Origin: Candidatus Dojkabacteria bacterium
Lineage (GTDB): Bacteria; Patescibacteriota; Dojkabacteria; SC72; JAHDCA01
Direction of reading: 5' to 3'
Assembly: GCA_020630115.1 (NCBI GenBank)
Contig: JAHDCA010000066.1
Location: 1-5,192, forward strand
Length of the DNA: 5,192 bases
Part shown: positions 1 through 4,974 of the stretch, in pieces
How positions within the stretch are numbered: the first letter of the stretch is position 1
Layout: each line of letters begins with the position of its first letter
Position numbers and translations under genes: made by a program
The notes under the pieces: model-generated
Databases searched by the model: none
Told to the model about the DNA's origin: nothing
Seen by the model: only the letters and a program-made list of their open reading frames with translations

Positions 1-202
1 ATTTGAGAAGATTGATGAATTGGCAGAAAATATTACCACGCTAATAATCTCACATAGGTTCTCGACTGTGAGGAAGGCAGATAAGATAGTTGTTCTAGCT
101 GATGGAAAGATTGTAGAAGTCGGCTCACATGAAGAATTACTTAAAAATGATAAAGGGCTTTATGCTGAAATGTTTAGTAAGCAGGCTCAGGGGTATGTTT
201 GA
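1..202 (+). CDS. ABC transporter ATP-binding protein, C-terminal fragment
   Basis: This is the 3' end of a gene that begins before the window. The frame is open from the first bases and ends with TGA at 200-202, leaving about 66 residues. The visible part is the end of an ABC ATPase domain. A beta strand leads into ISHRFSTVRKADKIVVL, whose His is the H-loop (switch) residue that contacts the ATP gamma-phosphate. It is followed by the DGKIVEVGSHEELL segment and a final GLYAEMF helix, the usual end of exporter-type (MsbA/ABCB-like, fused membrane plus ATPase) proteins. Walker A, the signature motif, Walker B and any membrane domain lie outside the window, so the substrate is unknown and a free-standing ATPase subunit cannot be excluded. 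A TTG at position 20 is internal, not a start. The gene converges on a minus-strand gene only 7 bases beyond its stop. Confidence 0.93.
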   Translation, partial: FEKIDELAENITTLIISHRFSTVRKADKIVVLADGKIVEVGSHEELLKNDKGLYAEMFSKQAQGYV

Positions 203-209
203 TCGAGGC

Positions 210-473
210 TTATTCTCTTAGAGTTGCTTCTAGTTGATTAGCCCGATTGTCAAGATGTCTTGCCCTTAGTGTAATACTAACTGGGGTTAATATAGCTACG
301 GCTGCTGGAGCCCCTATTAAGAATTCTTTCGAATCTATTGAAGGAAAAAATGATGCAGCGATCATACTTAATATTGCAGTAGTACAAGAAAGAAGTATTG
401 TAGATTCTATCCTTGCACCCCTAAGTCTATACGCTTGATACCTATCTTGAGGTATTTGGTCTCGATTATTCAT
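210..473 (-). CDS. small two-helix membrane protein, function unknown
   Basis: This 87-residue protein starts at ATG (471-473) and stops at TAA (210-212). I do not recognise a family. A polar, arginine-rich N-terminus (residues 1-23) leads to two hydrophobic segments at about 24-45 and 50-68, separated by a short FPSIDSKE turn, and then a charged tail that may be helical (RARHLDNRANQLEATLRE). The layout predicts a helical hairpin with both ends in the cytoplasm. The gene lies 19 bases after the recombinase stop on the same strand, so the two are probably co-transcribed. No Shine-Dalgarno sequence precedes the ATG. A 63-codon frame on the opposite strand (247-438) looks less protein-like and is treated as a shadow. 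The ordered hydrophobic and charged pattern makes a real gene likely, but no function can be assigned. Confidence 0.72.
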   Translation of the reverse strand: MNNRDQIPQDRYQAYRLRGARIESTILLSCTTAILSMIAASFFPSIDSKEFLIGAPAAVAILTPVSITLRARHLDNRANQLEATLRE

Positions 474-492
474 TAATATGTTCTTTGGCTAA

Positions 493-1386
493 TTACAACT
501 CACCCAAGCTCTTGTCAGTCTCGTTTGTCTTTGAGGCGACTAGGTTGAGGTACTTCTCAGTTGTAGATAGTCTCTTGTGACCAACTAGCTTTGACACTGT
601 TACAAGGCTTACGCCGTTTGCAAGGTGATGAGCGATGAAAGAATTTCTAAGGTCATTGACTTTGGCATTTGAGATCTCAGCTTTTTCAAAGGCTTTGTCG
701 ATTGCAGTTCTGATGTTTCTAACTAGTAGTGGACGACCGTTTTTAGTGATGAATAGTGTGTCATCTTCTGATTCAGGTCTGATCTCGATGTAACTTTGGA
801 TTGCATTATATGCTCTTTGATTCAAAGGAACAGGTCTTGAGGGGTGGCTTCCTTGAGCTCTGACGTGTAGGAAGTGTACTTTGCCGTCAGGAGAAGTTCT
901 GATGTCTTCTAGCTTTAGGTTTGCTAATTCACCGATTCGGATACCAGTCTGGAGCAAAACTTCAATTATAGAGTAGAGTCTTACATCTTTAGAGCATATA
1001 TCTCTTAGAGCGTAGTACTCCATCTTACTAAGTACTCTAGGTGGTTTCATCTCAAACTTTGGATGTGAAAGTTTCTCGGAAGGGTTGCTTTGGATAGTTC
1101 CTTTGTCAACTAAGAATTTGAAAAATGTCCTTGTACTATTAATCTTTCTAGAAACTGACTTTGGAGTATATCCTTGAGTGTTAAGATCTTCCTTGAAAGC
1201 TTCTAGTTCTTCGATGGTGATGTCCTTGAGGTAAAGTACTGCTTTCTCTTGTGAGAAGTAGTTTAAAAGCTGTTCAATATCTTTGGCATAAGCTATTACA
1301 GTAGCGTGAGTTCTTCCTTTGCTCTTTAATTCTTCAGTGAATTCATCATGGAGCTTTTTGAACTCGAGGTTTGTAATAGTTGCCAT
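493..1386 (-). CDS. tyrosine recombinase/integrase, XerC/D-like, with altered active-site residues
   Basis: At 297 residues this has the normal length of Xer-type recombinases, which cut and rejoin DNA through a phosphotyrosine intermediate. The N-terminal SAM-like core-binding domain spans about 8-95 (THATVIAYAKDIEQLLNYF and the SVSRKINSTRTFFKFLV helix). The catalytic domain runs from about 115 to the end. Visible active-site positions are Arg150 in LLQTGIRIGEL, Arg247 in NDLRNSF, His270 in LVGHKRLSTTEKY and nucleophile Tyr279. Two positions differ from the usual set: the beta-hairpin lysine (GKG in Xer proteins) reads AQG, giving Gln178, and the His of the HxxR motif is Asn244. The fold and nucleophile are intact, so it is either an active divergent subfamily or an enzyme with reduced activity. 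ATG at 1384-1386 follows a strong promoter. No attachment site, dif site or mobile-element boundary was found. A chromosome-dimer (Xer) role and an integrase role both remain possible. Confidence 0.93.
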   Translation of the reverse strand: MATITNLEFKKLHDEFTEELKSKGRTHATVIAYAKDIEQLLNYFSQEKAVLYLKDITIEELEAFKEDLNTQGYTPKSVSRKINSTRTFFKFLVDKGTIQSNPSEKLSHPKFEMKPPRVLSKMEYYALRDICSKDVRLYSIIEVLLQTGIRIGELANLKLEDIRTSPDGKVHFLHVRAQGSHPSRPVPLNQRAYNAIQSYIEIRPESEDDTLFITKNGRPLLVRNIRTAIDKAFEKAEISNAKVNDLRNSFIAHHLANGVSLVTVSKLVGHKRLSTTEKYLNLVASKTNETDKSLGEL

Positions 1387-1414
1387 AATAATTGCTTTTA
1401 TAAGATATTGTTCG

Positions 1415-1443
1415 ATTATAAGGTAGTTTTAATTATAGGTCAA
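1415..1443 (-). promoter_or_regulatory. sigma70-type promoter of the recombinase gene
   Basis: On the minus strand, TTGACC (plus-strand GGTCAA, 1438-1443) and a perfect TATAAT (plus-strand ATTATA, 1415-1420) are separated by exactly 17 bases. The predicted start is near 1408, giving a leader of about 22 bases before the ATG. A second TATAAT (1432-1437) lies inside the spacer. This is the strongest promoter match in the window. Confidence 0.75.
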
Positions 1444-1458
1444 GAGTGTCTCATAGTG

Positions 1459-1487
1459 TTGGCTGGTCGCTAGAGTTCATATATAAT
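1459..1487 (+). promoter_or_regulatory. sigma70-type promoter of the MFS gene
   Basis: TTGGCT (1459-1464), a 17-base spacer and a perfect TATAAT (1482-1487). Only seven bases separate the -10 box from the ATG at 1495, so transcription should begin at or next to the start codon and give a leaderless mRNA. The -35 box lies 15 bases from that of the divergent recombinase promoter, so the two probably compete or share regulation. Confidence 0.6.
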
Positions 1488-1494
1488 GTAATTG

Positions 1495-2700
1495 ATGAGT
1501 AAAAAACTTAAGAAATACAGTCGAAATATAAAAATCTATTATATGAGTGCAATAATTGGAGCATTCGGTTATATCTATAACTCTATAGATACTTTATATT
1601 ATAAGCATTTTGGACTTAGTTTTGCACAGATAGGTGTTTTTTTAAGTGTTTTCGCAATATTTACGTTTATATTTGAGATTCCTTCAGGGGTATACGCTGA
1701 CATTTATGGCAGGAAGAAGTCACTAATTGTTTCAGGGTTGCTTGGGTTAATAGGCCTTTGTTTCATAACTTTTGGTTCAACTTATGAGATTTTCTTGGTT
1801 TCTGCTGCATTTGCTGGGACTTCGAGTGCGTTTTCGTCGGGTGCTAAGGATGCGATTCTATTTGAAAGTCTTAAGAAATTAAAGAAGGAGAATCACCTTG
1901 TGAAGATAAAGGGGCATCTAGGTTCGATAGGTATATCTTTTGATGTGATTGGTGGATGGTATATTCCTTTAATATTTGCTTTTAATGTAAGAATACCTTA
2001 TCAGATTGCACTTGTGGCAGGTGTTATATCATTAATAGTTAGTTTCTTTTTGTACGAAGAGTCTAGGATAGAAAATTCTGGGGGTAATGTTGTTACTAAC
2101 TTTAAAAGCACTTTTAATAGTTCTATAACGTATATAAGAAGTTCAAATGTTTTGAAGTGGGTGATCTTACTAAATTTGAATTATTTAGTGATTTGGCGAG
2201 TTTTTGGTGAGATGTTATCAATGCCTCATATGCAAGACACACTTGGGATAGAGGGGCTGCGAGTTCCGCTTGCACTACATGCAATAATCCAAGCTTTTAT
2301 AGTTTTTTATGCTTCGAAGATCGAAAAATACCTCGGAGATACGAAAATGCTTTGGATGATGAGCTTTCTGACTCCAATAACATTGATAGCTTTTTTTGTT
2401 TTCGATAATGTTATTTTAATGACAATAATCTTGGGCTTGGTTTGGTCTATAAATAGTCTTGGGATGCTGATGTCTTCAAAATGGGAACAGTTTGCAATAG
2501 ATGATGATTCCAAAAGAGCAACTATAAATTCTGGTGTCCAACTAATTAATTCTTTAATATTCATACCATTATTACCTCTGATCGGGCTTTTTATAGATAA
2601 TCTGTCTAAGTTGCGTATGAGCGGTATCCTGTTTGGGCTATTTATCTTGTTAACAAGTAGCCTACTATTGAAATTTAGGCCTACACATTTAAGAAATTAG
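1495..2700 (+). CDS. MFS transporter
   Basis: This integral membrane protein of 401 residues has about 12 hydrophobic segments and the normal length of a major facilitator. It would move a small solute across the cytoplasmic membrane by alternating access. The family marker is motif A between the second and third helices: residues 65-75 read GVYADIYGRKK, matching the G-x-x-x-D-x-x-G-R-K pattern. A short lysine-rich N-terminus (KKLKKY) suits a cytoplasmic start. A charged central segment near residues 185-205 (EESRIENSGG) probably is the loop between the two six-helix halves. The substrate cannot be read from the sequence; drug efflux is only one option. I chose ATG 1495 over TTG 1492 because the -10 box ends at 1487 and ATG is the stronger codon. 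The stop is TAG (2698-2700), 13 bases before the next gene. Confidence 0.9.
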   Translation: MSKKLKKYSRNIKIYYMSAIIGAFGYIYNSIDTLYYKHFGLSFAQIGVFLSVFAIFTFIFEIPSGVYADIYGRKKSLIVSGLLGLIGLCFITFGSTYEIFLVSAAFAGTSSAFSSGAKDAILFESLKKLKKENHLVKIKGHLGSIGISFDVIGGWYIPLIFAFNVRIPYQIALVAGVISLIVSFFLYEESRIENSGGNVVTNFKSTFNSSITYIRSSNVLKWVILLNLNYLVIWRVFGEMLSMPHMQDTLGIEGLRVPLALHAIIQAFIVFYASKIEKYLGDTKMLWMMSFLTPITLIAFFVFDNVILMTIILGLVWSINSLGMLMSSKWEQFAIDDDSKRATINSGVQLINSLIFIPLLPLIGLFIDNLSKLRMSGILFGLFILLTSSLLLKFRPTHLRN

Positions 2701-2702
2701 CA

Positions 2703-2708
2703 TATAAT
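2703..2708 (+). promoter_or_regulatory. -10 box directly before the FtsB/DivIC-like gene
   Basis: A perfect TATAAT lies five bases before the ATG at 2714 and just after the MFS stop. It would start transcription at the start codon itself (leaderless). No good -35 hexamer is present at 16-18 bases upstream, so the gene may also depend on read-through from the MFS promoter. Confidence 0.4.
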
Positions 2709-2713
2709 GAAAT

Positions 2714-3103
2714 ATGCAAAACCTAAAGGTCGGAATTCGAATTACAATTTTCATAATTATTGGTGTTTTGCTAATTATTCAATCGATTCGAACTATCTCA
2801 GATACAATTACCAAATCGGAAGTTGTATCTGAATTAGAGGATGATGTGAAAGCTAAGAGGCTCGAAAATTTGGAATTGTTATTTGAACTCGATTCTATTT
2901 CAAGTGAGGAATATACGGAGAGAGAGGCTCGGGATAGGCTAGGCTATGCTAAAGAAGGGGAGTTAATTATTATTATCCCTGATGAGATATTGAGTTCGCC
3001 AGAGGTGAGTGGTTACTATGAATTGATAACTCAAGGTGATCAATCTGAAGATGAAGTTGACTTATTGCAGGAGTGGAGGGATTTACTGGTTGAAGGCATA
3101 TAG
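2714..3103 (+). CDS. septum formation initiator family protein (FtsB/DivIC-like)
   Basis: This 129-residue bitopic membrane protein resembles FtsB (Gram-negative) and DivIC (Gram-positive). In those systems the protein joins FtsL and FtsQ/DivIB at the divisome and helps activate septal wall synthesis. Residues 9-24 form one membrane helix (ITIFIIIGVLLIIQSI is its core). Residues 29-60 are charged and heptad-like, as expected for the extracellular coiled coil. Residues 67-89 (YTEREARDRLGYAKEGELII and on to IP) match the family's conserved end, where an aromatic/charged helix is followed by ARexLGy, a KxGE turn and a beta strand ending in IP. An acidic C-terminal extension of about 40 residues (90-129) is longer than in typical homologues. 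No Shine-Dalgarno sequence is visible. The stop is TAG (3101-3103), followed after 28 bases by the tRNA. Confidence 0.85.
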   Translation: MQNLKVGIRITIFIIIGVLLIIQSIRTISDTITKSEVVSELEDDVKAKRLENLELLFELDSISSEEYTEREARDRLGYAKEGELIIIIPDEILSSPEVSGYYELITQGDQSEDEVDLLQEWRDLLVEGI

Positions 3104-3118
3104 CAACTAGTATATAAT
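3090..3118 (+). promoter_or_regulatory. sigma70-type promoter of the tRNA-fMet gene
   Basis: TTGAAG (3090-3095), a 17-base spacer and a perfect TATAAT (3113-3118). The -35 box lies within the last codons of the FtsB/DivIC-like gene. Predicted initiation near 3125 gives a 5' leader of only about seven bases before the mature tRNA end, so the tRNA has its own start signal. Confidence 0.6.
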
Positions 3119-3131
3119 TACATACTTTTGA

Positions 3132-3206
3132 CGCGGGGTAGAGCAGTGGCAGCTCGTCGGGCTCATAACCCGCAGGTCGTAGGTTCGAATCCTACCCCCG
3201 CAACCA
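3132..3206 (+). tRNA. initiator tRNA-fMet (anticodon CAT), CCA encoded
   Basis: This 75-base gene folds as a full cloverleaf. The acceptor arm CGCGGGG (3132-3138) pairs with CCCCGCA (3196-3202) except at the first position. The unpaired C1/A72 is the hallmark of bacterial initiators, because it allows formylation and blocks EF-Tu and peptidyl-tRNA hydrolase. The anticodon CAT is at 3164-3166, above the three consecutive G-C pairs (GGG 3159-3161, CCC 3169-3171) needed for P-site entry. The D-stem has the bacterial-initiator A11:T24 pair, the T-loop is TTCGAAT, and A73 plus CCA are encoded. It is close to the E. coli initiator but has a one-base shorter D-loop region and a T27/C43 mismatch at the top of the anticodon stem. 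It lies between two membrane-protein genes. Confidence 0.97.
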
Positions 3207-3276
3207 AAGTCTCCTAAAAGTTACCATTTATTTAATAATTCGTTGTTATAAATAGTTATTAATTTTATTTGTAATT

Positions 3277-3615
3277 ATGAAAAATTTAAAAATTATTAGT
3301 TTTGCCTTCTTAGTCGTATATTCTTTGGTTATATCTATTCTCGTACTTTTTCTTTTATTGTCTATGGCCTGGAGGGATACTGCGGTAATAATTAACCTGA
3401 CAGATGAAGGTCTGGATTTGGTAGTAGAGGGAGAAGGAGATAAAAATATCTCTGTAAGTGCAAGGTCTCAAGAACGTTACAATTTTAGCTCTAGTGACTT
3501 TTATTATGGAGAGGATAATCTAAAGATTGTTGGAGAAGAGCTTAGTATAAATGAAAGTGGTGACTTTGAGTTAATTTTCTTTGATCCTCTAACATATGTG
3601 ATCTTGGATAAGTGA
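3277..3615 (+). CDS. membrane-anchored hypothetical protein
   Basis: This 112-residue protein starts at ATG 3277 and stops at TGA (3613-3615). I do not recognise a family. A short basic N-terminus (MKNLK) precedes a long hydrophobic helix at about 7-31, which could be an uncleaved signal anchor. The remaining 80 residues (from AWRDTAVIINL) are acidic and rich in alternating hydrophobic/polar stretches, suggesting a small beta-rich domain on the outer face of the membrane. No cysteine, lipobox or catalytic motif is visible. The gene lies 70 bases after the tRNA and 150 bases before EF-P on the same strand. No Shine-Dalgarno sequence is present and no good promoter was found. The clear anchor and consistent composition argue for a real gene. 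Confidence 0.72.
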   Translation: MKNLKIISFAFLVVYSLVISILVLFLLLSMAWRDTAVIINLTDEGLDLVVEGEGDKNISVSARSQERYNFSSSDFYYGEDNLKIVGEELSINESGDFELIFFDPLTYVILDK

Positions 3616-3765
3616 AATCTAATTCATAATAGATGAAATCAAGACGAACCTCTTTCAAAATCAACTTTATACTAACTTTAATCTTTAGAGAATCCCTTTT
3701 TCATCAGACATGATAAAATCTATTAAATTCTAATAAATACTAAATAAATTCAAACTAATTACAAC
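3616..3765. other. 150-base intergenic region upstream of EF-P
   Basis: A very AT-rich stretch without an open reading frame. It should hold the EF-P promoter and the end of the upstream transcript, but no -35/-10 pair with good spacing and no stem with a T-run could be identified. TATACT (3668-3673) and the TA-rich run at 3721-3745 are possible -10 elements only. No Shine-Dalgarno sequence precedes the EF-P start. Confidence 0.4.
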
Positions 3766-4326
3766 ATGGTAGATCAATTTAAAATCGGAATGTTTCTTCT
3801 TATAGACAACATGGTACACGAGGTCGTTAAGAGGCAGATGAAAACTCAAGGGCGACAAGGTGGATTGATAATCCTAAAATTAAGAAATCTCGATAAAGAC
3901 GGACAGCTGTTGGATAAAACTGTTAAGGCAGGAACAAAATTTGAACAGGTAATTACTACTACAGTAGAAGGTCAATTTACTTACTCTGATGGTGATAGTG
4001 CTTACTTTATGAATACAGAGACCTTTGAGACATTAGATATCTCACATAAGGTCTTGGGTGATTATGCTCAATTTCTAAAAGAAGGGGATAAAAATATCAT
4101 TATGATGTATGGAGATAGGGTTTTAACACTTAGGAGGAACAATACAGTGACTCTTGAAGTGACTGAGTCGGTTGATGCAGTTAAAGGCAATACTGCAAAT
4201 CAAGCAACAAAGATTGTAACAACAGAGACGGGTTATAAAGTGAATGTCCCGTTGTTTGTTAATAAAGGTGATGAGATCACGATCAACACTGAGAACGGTG
4301 AGTATATGAGCAGGGTTAGTAAGTAA
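3766..4326 (+). CDS. efp: elongation factor P, arginine-tipped variant
   Basis: At 186 residues this is a full-length EF-P, which binds between the ribosomal P and E sites and rescues ribosomes stalled at consecutive prolines. Domain I (about 1-63) opens with FKIGMFLLIDNMVHEV and ends its loop in LKLRNLDKDG. Domain II spans about 64-126. Domain III carries the family signature at 156-175 (GYKVNVPLFVNKGDEITINT), preceded by the VKGNTANQATK segment. The domain I loop that reaches the peptidyl-transferase centre reads TQGRQGG, so Arg30 occupies the tip where E. coli has Lys34 in PGKGQ. The loop resembles the EarP-type SGRNAA loop, in which arginine is rhamnosylated. No modifying enzyme is present in the window, so the modification state is open. 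TAA (4324-4326) shares a base with the next ATG. Confidence 0.96.
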   Translation: MVDQFKIGMFLLIDNMVHEVVKRQMKTQGRQGGLIILKLRNLDKDGQLLDKTVKAGTKFEQVITTTVEGQFTYSDGDSAYFMNTETFETLDISHKVLGDYAQFLKEGDKNIIMMYGDRVLTLRRNNTVTLEVTESVDAVKGNTANQATKIVTTETGYKVNVPLFVNKGDEITINTENGEYMSRVSK

Positions 4327-4508
4327 TGGCTGCAAGTGAGGTCAATCCTCAAGATAACTCAGAGCTTTTGGAGCTAGTTGTAAGTCTTTTTGAAGTAAAG
4401 CTCCTTGAGAGAGTAGAGCGCACAGGTACAAGTATCTTCCTTGATCCAATGTATAAGCAGAGTATTGCTTCTCACAGTTATTATGTTGCTTTGCTTGCTT
4501 TGGTTGTA

Positions 4509-4511
4509 TAG
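4509..4511 (+). other. in-frame TAG, codon 62 of the HD-domain gene
   Basis: This TAG falls between LLALVV and ILDKEVDRAR, in the region joining the His50 helix to the HD helix. In HDDC2-type proteins the region is variable and hydrophilic. A single C-to-T change from CAG (Gln) would create it; AAG, GAG, TAT, TAC, TGG, TTG and TCG are other one-step sources. CAG is used for Gln elsewhere in the same gene. Confidence 0.85.
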
Positions 4512-4799
4512 ATACTTGATAAGGAAGTTGATAGAGCTCGAATTCTTAGTATGGCAGTACTTCACGATATAGCTGAGCTTCGGGTTGGTGATCAGAATTT
4601 AGTAAATAGGCATTATGTATCTGATAAATCTGAGAAGGAAGCTTTCGGTCACATGTGGGGTAAGTCTGGTGTGGGGCAAGAGTTGATTGAAATCTACAAT
4701 TCATATGGTGATGAATCCCTTGAAACTCGCTATTTAAAAGATTGTGATATTCTTGCAAGAACAATGTTTAATAAAGAAGTTGAGTCTATAGGTATTGAT

Positions 4800-4802
4800 T
4801 AG
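4800..4802 (+). other. in-frame TAG, codon 159 of the HD-domain gene
   Basis: This TAG falls between ESIGID and AREWIDFD, after the last metal ligand and in a probable loop before the C-terminal helix. As at codon 62, a CAG-to-TAG transition is a simple explanation. The frame on both sides stays open, with protein-like composition. Confidence 0.85.
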
Positions 4803-4974
4803 GCTCGTGAGTGGATAGACTTTGATCTAGTAATGCTTAGAATTGATATAGGTAAGCAGATGGGGGTAATGATGTGGGGTACAGAATTTAAGGAGTGGTG
4901 GAATCGGTTTAAGAATGAGATTCGGGTTAAGCATGGTGTTGATCCTGTTGAGTATCCTTATAAGGGGTAGGTGC

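Larger units (their letters stand above)
4326..4970 (+). pseudogene. HD-domain phosphohydrolase (HDDC2/YfbR-like) interrupted by two in-frame TAG codons
   Basis: Read from ATG 4326 to the third TAG (4968-4970), this is one 214-codon frame with TAG at codons 62 and 159 and no frameshift. The family (HD_3; 5'-deoxynucleotidases and relatives) hydrolyses deoxynucleoside monophosphates with a divalent metal. Visible features are the LLERVERTG start motif (about 29-37), metal ligand His50 in SIASHSYYVALLAL, His80-Asp81 in AVLHDIAELRVGDQ, the K-x-x-x-E helix (101-105) and Asp141 in LKDCDILAR. All expected ligands survive. After codon 159 the frame continues as AREWIDFDLVML to a tryptophan-rich end (EWWNRF). 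With standard decoding the product stops at 61 residues, before the HD pair, and could not be active. An internal ATG at 4551 gives only 83 residues without His50. The start overlaps the EF-P stop (TAATG), which suggests an operon and translational coupling. Recent decay, TAG read-through or a sequence error are the options. Confidence 0.8.

Noticed and set aside
247..438. 63-codon plus-strand reading frame opposite the small membrane protein
   Set aside because: It lies antisense to the 87-residue gene, has no upstream signal, and its composition is less protein-like.
1492..1494. TTG as the start of the MFS gene
   Set aside because: The adjacent ATG at 1495 is the stronger codon and fits a transcript beginning at the ATG seven bases after TATAAT.
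2307..2564. 85-codon minus-strand frame within the MFS gene
   Set aside because: It is antisense to well-supported transmembrane coding sequence and has no promoter or family features.
3616..3765. Riboswitch or structured leader upstream of EF-P
   Set aside because: The region is very AT-rich, with only short scattered complementary pieces (such as GATGAAA 3633-3639 with TTTCATC 3699-3705), and no conserved core was recognised.
4123..4764. Minus-strand frames opposite the EF-P end and the HD gene (4123-4335, 4374-4565, 4546-4764)
   Set aside because: They are rich in Cys, His, Asn and Ser without domain features, and they mirror the HD and EF-P coding frames.
4956..4965. Palindrome CCTTATAAGG near the end of the HD gene as a terminator
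   Set aside because: It has only five base pairs with no loop-forming spacer and no T-run on either strand, so chance is more likely.
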